Assembly (NCBI RefSeq): GCF_024391045.1
Contig: NZ_JANFCZ010000003.1
Location: 62,001 to 126,000 of the forward strand
Direction: 5' to 3'
DNA length: 64,000 bases
From: Pseudarthrobacter sulfonivorans
GTDB lineage: Bacteria; Actinomycetota; Actinomycetes; Actinomycetales; Micrococcaceae
Positions 1 to 9,041 of the stretch are shown one piece after another. Within the stretch, counting starts at the first letter, position 1. Each line of letters starts with the position of its first letter. The position numbers were made by a program, and so were the translations under genes. Below the pieces are notes generated by a model. It was not told where the DNA came from. It made no database searches and worked only from the letters and a program-made list of their open reading frames with translations.

Positions 1-30
1 CCCGTACCGCCGCCCCTTGCCCGCCCTGTC

Positions 31-1143
31 TTGCCCGCTGACAACTCCGTTCCCGGTTCCGCCGCCGGCCTGTTCGCTGCCGCGTATGGTGCTGTCTCCG
101 GCCACAGCGGCCTCGTGCCGCTGACGCTGGCCCGGCGCGCCCCCAAAGCGGACGACGTGGAAATCGCCATCGAATTCTGCGGACTGTGCCATTCAGACGT
201 GCACGCCACCCGCGGTGAATGGGGCGCCCAGAACTATCCGTTGGTCCCCGGACACGAAATAGTGGGCACAGTGAGCCGCGTCGGCTCAGCCGTGACCGAC
301 TTCGCCCCGGGCGACCGGGTGGGTGTGGGGTGCATGGTTGATTCCTGCCGTGAATGCGAGAGCTGCCTGGACGGCCTCGAGCAGTACTGCGAAAACGGCA
401 TGACCGGAACATACGGCGCCAAAGATGCACGGAACGGCGACGCGATCACCCAGGGCGGCTACGCCACCTCCGTGGTGGTCGACCGCCGCTACGTGGTCCG
501 CGTGCCCGCCAGCCTCGACCCCGCCGCCGTCGCCCCGTTGCTCTGCGCCGGCGTCACCACGTTCTCTCCGCTCCGCCACTTCGATGTGGAGGAAGGCGAC
601 GTGGTGGGTGTCGTAGGCCTGGGCGGACTCGGCCACATGGCCGTGAAGCTCGCCAAGGCCATGGGTGCCGTGGTCAAGGTCTTCACCACGTCCGAAGCGA
701 AGGTTCCGGCTGCCCTGGAGCTCGGCGCCGACGAGGTCATCCTGTCCCGCGACGAGGACGCCATGGCCGCAGCAAACCGCAGCATCGACCTCATTATCGA
801 CACCGTGGCCGCACCGCACGACCTGAACCCGTTCTTCCGCACCCTGCGCGTCGACGGGGCGCTCTTCCAACTCGGCCTGCCGTCCGAAGCCATGCCGCCC
901 GTCAACCCCGGGTCCCTGATACGGCGCCGCATCGCCTATGCGGGTTCGTTGATCGGAGGCATCGCCGAAACCCAGGAAATGCTGGACTTCTGTGCGGAGC
1001 ACAACGTGGTGGCAGACATCGAGCTGGTGCGCGCCGACCAGCTGAATGAGGCCTACGACCGAATGGTGGCAGGCGACGTAAAATACCGGTTTGTGCTGGA
1101 TACCAGCACCCTGCAGGCCCCGGCCGAGGAGGCAGACGCATGA
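31..1143 (+). CDS. Zinc-dependent alcohol dehydrogenase (CAD/YahK-like), 5' end uncertain
   Basis: Medium-chain NAD(P)-dependent alcohol or aldehyde oxidoreductase of the cinnamyl-alcohol-dehydrogenase type. Seen: the catalytic zinc ligands in FCGLCHSDVH (Cys50) and GHE (His75), a four-cysteine structural zinc lobe (CMVDSCRECESC), and the Rossmann motif GLGGLG. About 370 residues is slightly long for the family (about 350). The frame is open back to base 1, so the TTG at 31 is only the first start inside the window and the true start may lie upstream of it. It overlaps the HIT gene by 4 nt (ATGA), so the two are probably co-translated. The substrate cannot be told from the sequence. Confidence 0.85.
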   Translation: MPADNSVPGSAAGLFAAAYGAVSGHSGLVPLTLARRAPKADDVEIAIEFCGLCHSDVHATRGEWGAQNYPLVPGHEIVGTVSRVGSAVTDFAPGDRVGVGCMVDSCRECESCLDGLEQYCENGMTGTYGAKDARNGDAITQGGYATSVVVDRRYVVRVPASLDPAAVAPLLCAGVTTFSPLRHFDVEEGDVVGVVGLGGLGHMAVKLAKAMGAVVKVFTTSEAKVPAALELGADEVILSRDEDAMAAANRSIDLIIDTVAAPHDLNPFFRTLRVDGALFQLGLPSEAMPPVNPGSLIRRRIAYAGSLIGGIAETQEMLDFCAEHNVVADIELVRADQLNEAYDRMVAGDVKYRFVLDTSTLQAPAEEADA

Positions 1144-1568
1144 GCACCCTGTTCACCAAGATCATCAACGGCGAGATCCCGGGACGCTTCGTCTGGCGCG
1201 AGGCCGATGTTGCGGCGTTCCTGACCACGGGCCCGCTGGCCGACGGACACACCCTGGTGGTCCCCACCGAAGAGGTTGACCGCTGGACCGATGCCTCCCC
1301 GGAAACGCTCGCGAAGGTCATGGAAGTGGCCCGCCGGATTGGCGCCGTCCAGCTGGAGATTTTCCCTGCCGAACGGGCCGGCCTGATCGTGGCCGGATAC
1401 GAAATCAACCACATGCACGTCCATGTGTGGCCGTCCCGAAGCATGGCCGACTTCGATTTTGGCTCGGTGGACCACAACCCGGACCCGGCAGTGCTGGACG
1501 CCAACGCGGAAAAGCTGCGGGCAGGGCTCCGGGCGGCCGGCTACGGGGAGTTTGTGCCCGAAAGCTAA
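1140..1568 (+). CDS. HIT family protein
   Basis: Histidine-triad nucleotide hydrolase or transferase, 142 aa. The family motif HMHVHVWP gives His91, His93 and His95; the N-terminal LFTKIINGEIPG is typical of HIT/Hint proteins, which act on purine nucleotide phosphoramidates or dinucleotides in the cytosol. The ATG overlaps the stop of the upstream dehydrogenase. The gene ends in a hairpin shared with the convergent hrpA. The exact substrate is not predictable. Confidence 0.88.
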   Translation: MSTLFTKIINGEIPGRFVWREADVAAFLTTGPLADGHTLVVPTEEVDRWTDASPETLAKVMEVARRIGAVQLEIFPAERAGLIVAGYEINHMHVHVWPSRSMADFDFGSVDHNPDPAVLDANAEKLRAGLRAAGYGEFVPES

Positions 1569-1576
1569 AGGGCAGG

Positions 1577-1626
1577 ACTCGCGCCGGCCCGCCGGGCTTC
1601 GGCCCGAAGGCTAAGCCGGCGCGAGT
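1577..1626. terminator. Nested hairpin between convergent HIT gene and hrpA
   Basis: Arms ACTCGCGCCGGC (1577-1588) and its exact complement (1615-1626) enclose a second hairpin, CGGGC-TTCG-GCCCG (1593-1606), which has a UUCG tetraloop. The right arm covers the last codons of hrpA. No clear U-run follows on either strand, so this is a stable convergent barrier rather than a textbook intrinsic terminator. Confidence 0.5.
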
Positions 1627-4600
1627 GCCTTGTTCAGGACGGCCCGGATCCGCTTTTCGGAGACCGAGTAGGCCGTCCCGAGTTCGACGGCGAAAAGGCT
1701 CACCCTCAGCTCCTCGATCATCCAGCGGACATGGGTCAGCTCGGCACCTATCCGCCGGCCGGGCAGCAGAGCCGATACGGCGTCGTCGTAGTCGTCCTCG
1801 AGCCGCTGGACGGCGGCCATGTTCAGGGCATCCCGCTGGACATTGCCGGGCAGCCGTTCGAGGCGTTTTTCGATGGCCGCAAGGTACCGGGGGAGCTGGC
1901 TCAGCTGGGCGAACCCGGTGCGGGCCACAAAGCCCGGGAACACCAGCTGCTCAAGCTGGGCTTTGATGTCGTTGAGCGCGCTGATCAGGGCCAGGCTGGT
2001 GGTTCCTTTGAGCTGCTTTTCGATCCGCCGGGTGCTGGCCAGGATGCGCTCCACCACGGCAGTCACGCTGAACACCGTGTCGATCAGTTCCGCGCGGACC
2101 TGCTCGTAGAGCGCGTCGAAGGACTCTTTGTCCCAGGGGACCTCGGCCGGGGTCAGCTTGTCTATGGCAGCCAGGGCACAGTCAGCGATCAGGGCTGAGA
2201 CTGAACCGTGCGGGTTCTGGCTAAAGGTGAGCTTTTCGGTGTTGTTGAGGTGCTCCAGCACGTAGCGGTCCGGCGCGGGAACCCGCAGTGCCAGCAGCCG
2301 GATGACCCCGCCGCGCATGGCCGCCAGCTGTTCCGAGGACGTCTGGAACACGCGCAGCGCAACCGACGTTCCTTCGTCCACCAGCGCAGGATAGCCGGTG
2401 ACGGTGTGGCCGTTGACGTTGTTGCTCACCTGCCGTTGCAGGGTTCCGAAGGTCCACTCGGTCAGCCCGCTCCGCTCCCTGAAACCTGCACCGTTGCCGG
2501 CCGCAGTGGCCCCCGCAGGGACACCGGACGACGACGCCGTCCGGCCTGAGCTGCCCGACGCGGACTTTGCGGATGACCGCGGCGTCGTGGTCCCCGGAGT
2601 TGCCCCCAGGGACTCTGCGATGGCGCGGCGCGTTGCCGGCGCCAGGTGTTCCTGGAGGGCGGCGAGGTCCTTGCCCTCGTCCAGCACCTTGCCCTTGCTG
2701 TCCACCACTTTGAAGCTCACCCGCAAGTGCGACGGCACGGCATCCCAATTCCAGGATCCGGGCGGGATGACCTGGCCGCGGATCCGGCGCAGCGCCAGTT
2801 CCAGCGAGGCTTCGAGTTCGTCGTGGGCCGGGTCAAAGTCCGCTTCAAGGGCGGCCACTGCCTGGCGGGCCACATCCGGGGCCGGGACGAAGTTCTTCCG
2901 GATCTGTTTGGGCAGGGATTTGATCAGGGCCGTCACGAGTTCCACCCGCTGGCCCGGGATCAGCCAGCGGAACGCCTTGTCGTCCAGCTGGTTGAGGAAC
3001 AGCACCGGCACTTCGGCCGTGACGCCGTCAGACGGGTTGGGCGGCGAGCCCGGCGCCACCGGGTGGAACTCGTAGGTCAGCGGCAGCTCAAAGCCCTTGT
3101 GCAGGAGCGTCCTGGGGTAGGCGGCTTCATCCAGGTTGTCGGCTTCGTCGTTGAGCAGCAGCGACTTGTCGTAGTCCAGGAGGTCCGGGTTCTTCTGCCT
3201 GGCGTCCTTCCACCACTTGTCGAAGTGCCGCTCGGACACCACGTCGGGGCCGATCCGGGCGTCGTAGAACTCAAACAGCGTCTCGTCGTCCACCAGCAGG
3301 TCGCGGCGGCGCATCCGCGCCTCAAGCTCCTCCACTTCGAGGAGGAGGGCACGGTTGCGGTGGAAGAACTTGTGGTGGGTTTTCCAGTCGCCTTCCACCA
3401 GGGCGTGCCGGATGAACAGCTCCCGGGCCAGCACCGGATCCACCCTGCTGTAGTTGATCCGGCGCTGCGGGATGATGGGCACCCCGTAGAGCGTGACTTT
3501 CTCATACGCCATGACGGAGCCCATTTTGGTGGACCAGTGCGGCTCGCTGTAACTGCGCTTCACCAGGTCCGGGGCCACCTGTTCGGCCCACAGGGGATCA
3601 AACTTGGCTGCGACTCTCGCCCAGAGCCGGCTGGTCTCGACCAGTTCGGCCGCCATTACGAACGTGGGGGACTTTTTGAACAGGGCGGAGCCAGGGAAGA
3701 TCGCGAAGCGGCTGCCGCGGGCACCGGCATACTCGCGCTTGCGGTCGTCAAGGATCCCGATGTGGCTCAGCAGCCCGGAGAGCAGGCTGATGTGGATGCC
3801 TTCGTGGTTGCCCACGGGATCGGCCAGCCGTTTGTTGTCCAGGCTGATGCCCAGGGGACGGGCCAGCTGCCGGAGCTGGGCGAACAGGTCCTGCCATTCC
3901 CTGACCCGCAGGTAGTTGATGAACTCGTTGCGGCAGAGCCGGCGGAACTGGGTGGAGGAGAGCTCCTGCTGCTTCTCCTGGAGGTAGTTCCAGAGGTTGA
4001 GGAATCCGGTGAAGTCTGAGTTCTCGTCGCGGAAACGGGCGTGCTTTTCCGCCGCAAGCTGCTGCTTGTCGGTGGGCCTTTCGCGCGGGTCCTGGATGGT
4101 CAAAGCCGCCGCCAGGATCATCACTTCACGGACACAGCCCCGCTTTCCGGCCTCAACGATCATCCGGCCGAGCCGCGGATCCACCGGCAGCTGGGCAAGC
4201 TTCTGTCCGACGGGGGTCAGCCCGCCACCGCCCCTGCCGGACTGCCGTCCGGTGCCCCTGCCGCCGTCGTCGGCGCTTTCCTGCGGCCGGGCGGCACTCA
4301 GGGCGCCCAGCTCACGCAGGAGCGTGACGCCGTCGTTGATGGCGCGCGACTCGGGCGGCTCCACGAACGGGAAGCTTTCCACGTCCTTGGGCCCGCGGGC
4401 GACGCCCATGGCCGTCATCTGCAGGATGACGGCCGCAAGGTTGGTGCGCAGGATCTCCGGGTCCGTGAACTGCGGCCGGGACTCGAAGTCGTCCTCGGAA
4501 TAGAGCCGGATGGCAATGCCGTCGGACACGCGGCCGCACCGGCCCGACCGCTGGTTGGCCGAGGCCTGGGAGACACGTTCAATGGGCAGCCGCTGGACCT

Positions 4601-5612
4601 TGGTGCGGTGCGAGTAGCGCGAGATGCGCGCGGTGCCGGTATCGATGACGTACTTAATGCCGGGGACAGTCAGGGACGTCTCGGCAACGTTGGTGGCCAG
4701 CACAATGCGGCGCTTGCTGCCAGGGTGGAACACCTTGTGCTGTTCCTGCAGGCTAAGCCGGGCGAACAGGGGCAGGATTTCCGTTCCGGCCAACCGGCGG
4801 TTGGACTGGATCCTCGATTGGAGTGCATCAGCGGCATCGCGGATTTCGCGCTCGCCGGAGAAGAAGACCAGGATGTCCCCGGGCGCTTCGTCGGCGAGTT
4901 CGTCCACGGCGTCGCAGACGGCGTCGAGGGGATCTCGGTCCTCCTCGAGTTCGTCATCCGAGGCGTTGTCTTCATCGTCACCGGTTGCAGCTCCGCCGGC
5001 GGGCTGGGACAGCGGCCGGTAGCGGATCTCCACCGGGAATGTGCGGCCGGAAACTTCGATGATGGGGGCGGGCTCTTCCTCGGAACCGAAGTGCTTGGCG
5101 AACCGTTCAGGATCGATCGTGGCGGAGGTGATGATGATCTTGAGGTCGGGACGCTGCGGCAGGATGCGCTTGAGGTAGCCCAGGATGAAATCGATGTTGA
5201 GGCTGCGCTCGTGGGCCTCGTCAATAATGATGGCGTTGTATTTGCGGAGCAGCTTGTCGCGCTGGATTTCCGCGAGTAGGATGCCGTCCGTCATCAGCTT
5301 GACCTTGGTGGACCGGCTGACTTCGCCCGTGAACCGCACCTGGAAGCCGACTTCCTGGCCCATCTCCACGCCCAGTTCCTCGGCGATCCGCTCGGCAACC
5401 GTGCGCGCTGCGAGCCGCCGGGGTTGGGTGTGCCCGATCATGCCGTTATCGCCCAGGCCGAGCTCAAGGCACATCTTCGGGATCTGGGTGGTTTTACCCG
5501 AACCCGTCTCGCCGGCAATGATGGTCACCTGATTCGCTGCAATGGCAGCCATCAGGTCCTCGCGGCGCTCGGAAACGGGCAGCTCGGCAGGATAGGAGAT
5601 ATGAAATGTCAT
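1611..5612 (-). CDS. hrpA: ATP-dependent RNA helicase HrpA
   Basis: Large DEAH-box RNA helicase of 1333 aa, the usual HrpA length. Walker A GETGSGKT lies at residues 34-41, the DEAH box at 131-134, then SATID (motif III), QRSGRCGRV (motif VI), the helicase-associated domain, and a long C-terminal region typical of HrpA (DUF3418). An Ala/Ser/Gly-rich low-complexity stretch breaks the C-terminal part. HrpA acts on structured RNA and stalled ribosomes in the cytosol. It lies 64 nt downstream of the emfourin-type gene. A TAGACT box at 5623-5628, 10 nt before the ATG, could give a very short 5' leader of its own. Confidence 0.95.
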   Translation of the reverse strand: MTFHISYPAELPVSERREDLMAAIAANQVTIIAGETGSGKTTQIPKMCLELGLGDNGMIGHTQPRRLAARTVAERIAEELGVEMGQEVGFQVRFTGEVSRSTKVKLMTDGILLAEIQRDKLLRKYNAIIIDEAHERSLNIDFILGYLKRILPQRPDLKIIITSATIDPERFAKHFGSEEEPAPIIEVSGRTFPVEIRYRPLSQPAGGAATGDDEDNASDDELEEDRDPLDAVCDAVDELADEAPGDILVFFSGEREIRDAADALQSRIQSNRRLAGTEILPLFARLSLQEQHKVFHPGSKRRIVLATNVAETSLTVPGIKYVIDTGTARISRYSHRTKVQRLPIERVSQASANQRSGRCGRVSDGIAIRLYSEDDFESRPQFTDPEILRTNLAAVILQMTAMGVARGPKDVESFPFVEPPESRAINDGVTLLRELGALSAARPQESADDGGRGTGRQSGRGGGGLTPVGQKLAQLPVDPRLGRMIVEAGKRGCVREVMILAAALTIQDPRERPTDKQQLAAEKHARFRDENSDFTGFLNLWNYLQEKQQELSSTQFRRLCRNEFINYLRVREWQDLFAQLRQLARPLGISLDNKRLADPVGNHEGIHISLLSGLLSHIGILDDRKREYAGARGSRFAIFPGSALFKKSPTFVMAAELVETSRLWARVAAKFDPLWAEQVAPDLVKRSYSEPHWSTKMGSVMAYEKVTLYGVPIIPQRRINYSRVDPVLARELFIRHALVEGDWKTHHKFFHRNRALLLEVEELEARMRRRDLLVDDETLFEFYDARIGPDVVSERHFDKWWKDARQKNPDLLDYDKSLLLNDEADNLDEAAYPRTLLHKGFELPLTYEFHPVAPGSPPNPSDGVTAEVPVLFLNQLDDKAFRWLIPGQRVELVTALIKSLPKQIRKNFVPAPDVARQAVAALEADFDPAHDELEASLELALRRIRGQVIPPGSWNWDAVPSHLRVSFKVVDSKGKVLDEGKDLAALQEHLAPATRRAIAESLGATPGTTTPRSSAKSASGSSGRTASSSGVPAGATAAGNGAGFRERSGLTEWTFGTLQRQVSNNVNGHTVTGYPALVDEGTSVALRVFQTSSEQLAAMRGGVIRLLALRVPAPDRYVLEHLNNTEKLTFSQNPHGSVSALIADCALAAIDKLTPAEVPWDKESFDALYEQVRAELIDTVFSVTAVVERILASTRRIEKQLKGTTSLALISALNDIKAQLEQLVFPGFVARTGFAQLSQLPRYLAAIEKRLERLPGNVQRDALNMAAVQRLEDDYDDAVSALLPGRRIGAELTHVRWMIEELRVSLFAVELGTAYSVSEKRIRAVLNKALAPA

Positions 5613-5676
5613 GGCTGCAGCCAGTCTACTGGGAGGGCGCCCGATTTCCGGCCCTCCGCGACGGGAAAGCCGTAGC

Positions 5677-5976
5677 CTACCTGGACTGTTCCGAGGCCGC
5701 CCGTGTGCTGTCGATGAGGACCCGCCAGGGCCCGGTTACCTGCTGTTCCGGCAAGGCCGCGCGCCGTTGGCCTGCCCTGATGGCGTAGATGAATCTGTCC
5801 GGCTGGCTGGCCTCCGCTTCGGCGGCTGCCGCCCGGACAGTCTTGGGTACGGCATCCCACGGGCACGCTTCGACGATCGGCTGCCATTCGCTCATGGCGC
5901 TTTCCGTCTTGGCCGTAACGGTCCACACCCGTGTCAGCGCGGCGATCCCGCCGGTTCGCTCCACACTAATTTTCAT
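5677..5976 (-). CDS. Emfourin-like inhibitor of M4 metalloprotease
   Basis: Small protein of 99 aa with no signal peptide. Its opening (MKISVERTGGIAAL) and size match emfourin, the protein inhibitor encoded beside protealysin, and it lies 60 nt downstream of an M4 protease on the same strand. Established: emfourin-type proteins inhibit protealysin-like M4 peptidases, and both are made in the cytoplasm. Inference: this product controls the adjacent protease. The call rests on resemblance plus context, since the family has no short diagnostic motif that can be checked by eye. Confidence 0.72.
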   Translation of the reverse strand: MKISVERTGGIAALTRVWTVTAKTESAMSEWQPIVEACPWDAVPKTVRAAAAEAEASQPDRFIYAIRAGQRRAALPEQQVTGPWRVLIDSTRAASEQSR

Positions 5977-6036
5977 GGCCGGTTCCTGGGCTTCCCTGCA
6001 GCCTGGCTGCCACTGGCCCGGCAGCCAAGCCTTGTC

Positions 6037-7155
6037 CTAGATCTTGACCTTCACAGTTTCCCACGCCTTCCGGACGGCGTCATGTTCGGCGGAACCGGAA
6101 CCGAACAATTCGACGGCGGAAGCCGCCGTCGCCCGCGCAAATACGCTGAAGGTGACGGTGGCCGGCAGGGAACCGCCGATGAGGGTGTCGTACCAGATGC
6201 GGCCCGGAGCTTCCCAGGCGTGGCCGCCCAGGGCCTCCGCGACGAGGTAGAACGCCCGGTTGGGGATGCCGGAGTTGATATGGACGCCGCCGTTGTCCGC
6301 GCTGGTCCGTACGTACGAATCCATCGAGTCCGGCTGGGGGTCCTTGCCCAGCACGTCGTCGTCATAGGCGGTGCCGGGGGCCTTCATGGACCGCAGGGCC
6401 ACGCCTTGCACCTGTGCCGTGAAGAGTCCTTCGCCGATCAGCCAGCTGGCCTGGCCAACGGACTGCTTCTTCACGAACTGCTCAACGAGCGCGCCGAAGA
6501 CATCGGAGAGGGACTCGTTGATGGCGCCGGCCTGGTTCCGGTAGGCGATCCCGGCCGAAAATTGCGTGACACCGTGCGTGAGTTCGTGCCCGATGACACT
6601 GAGCGAACGTGTAAACCGTTGGAAGACCTGGCCGTCACCGTCACCGAAGACCATCTGCCGGCCGTCCCAAAAGGCGTTGTCATAGAGCTTTCCGAAGTGC
6701 ACGCTTGCATCCAGGGGCAGGCCTCGGCCGTCGATGGAGTCGCGGCCGAACACGTCCGCGTACAGCCGGTGGGTGTGCCCGAGACCGTCGTAGGCCTCAT
6801 CCGAGGGCAGGTCTCCCGTCTCCGGATCGCCCTCCTTGCGGACGAGTTTTCCGGGCAGGGTCTCGGAACCGCCGGCGTCGTAGATGCTTCGGCTGGGCAG
6901 ACCTGGCCGGACATCACGGAGGCTCGGCGGAGCGACGGGTTGCGGCGCTGTCCGGGCGGACTGGACCGACCGTACATGGCTCAGCGCCTCCTTGGCCGCC
7001 CGGGCTGCCGCGATGAGTTCGGGCGCGTCCTGGCGGGCCAGCCGCCGCAGGATGTAGGGCGGGATGATGAAGCACCGGCCGGCGGCTAGGTGCCGTCCCG
7101 ACGGGCGGTGGCCTGCCGGACCCTGGGCCGTCAGGTGTTGGTCTGATGCGCGCAT
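6037..7155 (-). CDS. Protealysin-like M4 family metallopeptidase
   Basis: Thermolysin-type zinc protease, 372 aa. HELTH at 190-194 gives the zinc ligands and catalytic Glu, NESLSD supplies the third ligand Glu214, and His292 in DNGGVHINSG is the transition-state histidine. The N-terminal pro-region is short and carries PPYILRRLA (32-40), the conserved precursor motif of protealysin-like enzymes, instead of a FTP/PepSY propeptide. No signal peptide is seen, also typical of this subgroup. A Shine-Dalgarno GAGGGGGT lies 5 nt before the ATG. Its inhibitor gene follows. Natural substrates are unknown. Confidence 0.92.
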   Translation of the reverse strand: MRASDQHLTAQGPAGHRPSGRHLAAGRCFIIPPYILRRLARQDAPELIAAARAAKEALSHVRSVQSARTAPQPVAPPSLRDVRPGLPSRSIYDAGGSETLPGKLVRKEGDPETGDLPSDEAYDGLGHTHRLYADVFGRDSIDGRGLPLDASVHFGKLYDNAFWDGRQMVFGDGDGQVFQRFTRSLSVIGHELTHGVTQFSAGIAYRNQAGAINESLSDVFGALVEQFVKKQSVGQASWLIGEGLFTAQVQGVALRSMKAPGTAYDDDVLGKDPQPDSMDSYVRTSADNGGVHINSGIPNRAFYLVAEALGGHAWEAPGRIWYDTLIGGSLPATVTFSVFARATAASAVELFGSGSAEHDAVRKAWETVKVKI

Positions 7156-7248
7156 GAAGTACCCCCTCGGATTGTGGCATCAGCCTACGAGGAGGCGCCG
7201 ACATTTTGACGCAGGCACACGCGGTCAGGCCGTGAAGGGTCCCAGACG

Positions 7249-7283
7249 AAAAGAACCCCACCGCACATGGTGCGGTGGGGTTC
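7249..7283 (-). terminator. Intrinsic terminator of tRNA-Arg
   Basis: On the minus strand, a 13-bp stem GAACCCCACCGCA with a 5-nt loop is followed directly by TTTT. It starts about 8 nt after the tRNA 3' end, so it should terminate the tRNA transcript. Confidence 0.85.
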
Positions 7284-7290
7284 TCATAGG

Positions 7291-7363
7291 TGCCCTCGAT
7301 AGGATTCGAACCTACGACCTTCTGCTCCGGAGGCAGACGCTCTATCCCCTGAGCTACGAGGGC
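7291..7363 (-). tRNA. tRNA-Arg (anticodon CCG)
   Basis: A 73-nt cloverleaf on the minus strand. Acceptor arms GCCCTCG/CGAGGGC pair fully and are followed by discriminator A. The D arm GCTC...GAGC, the T arm with GTTCGAATC, and the anticodon arm TCTGC-CTCCGGA-GCAGA give anticodon CCG, which reads CGG. The 3' CCA is not encoded. No intron or mismatch was seen. Confidence 0.95.
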
Positions 7364-7484
7364 AATTCAGGGATCCTGCCGTTGCTGGCGGGACGTCCTA
7401 GAGCTTAGCAGGAAGGTGGCCCGCAATGAAAAACGTGGCCCGGCGATCCTGCCCGGAGTGTCGGATCCAAGCCAACCGGTCCTC

Positions 7485-9041
7485 TCAGTAGCCGGAAAAT
7501 GAGTCCACGTGCACGCGGCGCACACCGGCAGCCCTGACCGCACGGCGCAGCGAAGCGACGCTCCCGGGGGACCCGGAAACGTAGACGGCGCGCTCTGCAA
7601 TATCCGGAACAAGGGCCTTCAAAGAGGGTCCGTCCAACCGGGCCCCGGATACAGATCCCGCCGTAGCGGCGGTCCCGGCATCGGCAGCAAACGACGGCGG
7701 GGCGGAACCGTCGGCGAGGCGGGCCACCACCCTGGCTCCGGACGCCGCCAGCTCGCTGGCGTAGGAAATCTCCCCGGCGTTCCGGGCCAGGAGCAGGAGA
7801 ACCACATCCCGGTCCCTGCCGGCACCCGAGGCCAGATGCGCCAGGTACGGGGTGATGCCGATGCCGGCGGCGATGAGCAACACCGGCGCACGGGGATCGC
7901 GGGGCAGCACAAAATCGCCGCCCACGGCTGTCGCTGCCACACGGTCACCGGGTGTCAGGGCGAGGAGCGCCTTTTTGGCGGCGGACAGGGGCTCAGAGGT
8001 CCGCACGCCAAACGTCACCGTCTCCGAAGCCGGCGCGCTGGTCAGGCTGAACACCCGGCGTCGGCCTTTACCGTCCGATTCGGCGTGCGGCAGATCCAGT
8101 TCCATGTACTGCCCCGGCACAAAACGGACCGGACGGGACGGGCGGAAGACGAACTCCGTGGTGCTGGGGGTAAGGGCCCGGGAGCCTGAGAAGGTCAGCT
8201 GCACCCCGCCCCGCTGGCCCGCCAGGAACGCCAGCAGGTTGCCGGCCAGCAGCGCCAGTTCGGGGGAGTTGGCAAGGAAGCCAAAGTTGTAGGGCACTGC
8301 AAACAGCACGCCCACTGCGGCGGCAAGCGCGAGCTGCTGCCAGCGGCGCGGCGGCAGTGTCAGCGGCTCGGTCAGCATAAAGCCGACGAAGAAGAGCAGC
8401 GGCCGTTGCGCGAGGGCCTGCCACAGACCGCCGCCCAGGCTTGTCCCTGCCTGCAGCAGTTCCGAGGTCACAATCGAGGTGGCCACCAGAAGGAAGACGG
8501 CCGCCATCAGGTATTTCCGGGTGCGGTACAGCACCAGCAGGATGCCGGGCACCAGGAGCCACAGCATGGCGGGGGTCGCTGCCCACCAGGTGGCGATGTT
8601 CAGCCCCGTCAGGCCCGTTACGAAGGCCCCCGCAGCGGCAGGGTTGAAGATGTGCCGGCCCCGCCAGGCAAGCGCGTATTTGGAGGCGGAAGCCAGCCAA
8701 CAGGCCAGGACAACACCCGCCACATCCAGGGGCGCGAAGGATGGCCAGAAAAGGAAGTACAGCAGCAACCCGGTGATCAGCGACGATTCCGAGTGCGGAC
8801 GCACGTGGAACACCGCAGCCAGGGCCCGGTTGGAGGCATAGGTCATGCCGAGGCACAGGGCCAGGTGCACCAACATCCCGGGGATGCCGAAGGTCAGCCA
8901 GCCCAGGCCGTCAAGGACCAGGCTGTACACGGCCAGGGCAGCGAGCACCAGCAGGATCAGCCGGTACATCGTGTACTTGCCCAACAGGGTGTTCAGCCGG
9001 CCGGCCGGTGAAACGGCCTTGGGGGTATCAACGGGGCTCAT
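7485..9041 (-). CDS. NqrB/RnfD-like membrane domain fused to an FAD/NAD(P)H reductase domain
   Basis: Fusion protein of 518 aa. Residues 1-270 form about eight to ten membrane helices with RnfD/NqrB hallmarks: HIFNPAAAG, and FMLTEPLTLP, corresponding to the (A/L)T(D/E)P motif. Residues 275-518 form a ferredoxin-NADP reductase-like module with the FAD motif RRRVFSLTS and the nucleotide-binding AAGIGITP, ending in YVSGSPGSV. No clear SGAT flavinylation site was found in the membrane half. The ATG overlaps the apbE stop (ATGA). Inference: NAD(P)H electrons pass via FAD through the membrane to the FMN lipoprotein encoded in the same operon. Confidence 0.82.
   Translation of the reverse strand: MSPVDTPKAVSPAGRLNTLLGKYTMYRLILLVLAALAVYSLVLDGLGWLTFGIPGMLVHLALCLGMTYASNRALAAVFHVRPHSESSLITGLLLYFLFWPSFAPLDVAGVVLACWLASASKYALAWRGRHIFNPAAAGAFVTGLTGLNIATWWAATPAMLWLLVPGILLVLYRTRKYLMAAVFLLVATSIVTSELLQAGTSLGGGLWQALAQRPLLFFVGFMLTEPLTLPPRRWQQLALAAAVGVLFAVPYNFGFLANSPELALLAGNLLAFLAGQRGGVQLTFSGSRALTPSTTEFVFRPSRPVRFVPGQYMELDLPHAESDGKGRRRVFSLTSAPASETVTFGVRTSEPLSAAKKALLALTPGDRVAATAVGGDFVLPRDPRAPVLLIAAGIGITPYLAHLASGAGRDRDVVLLLLARNAGEISYASELAASGARVVARLADGSAPPSFAADAGTAATAGSVSGARLDGPSLKALVPDIAERAVYVSGSPGSVASLRRAVRAAGVRRVHVDSFSGY

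Noticed and set aside
2646..5279. Long plus-strand frames opposite hrpA
   Set aside because: HrpA has intact helicase motifs across the whole region; the opposite frames have none.
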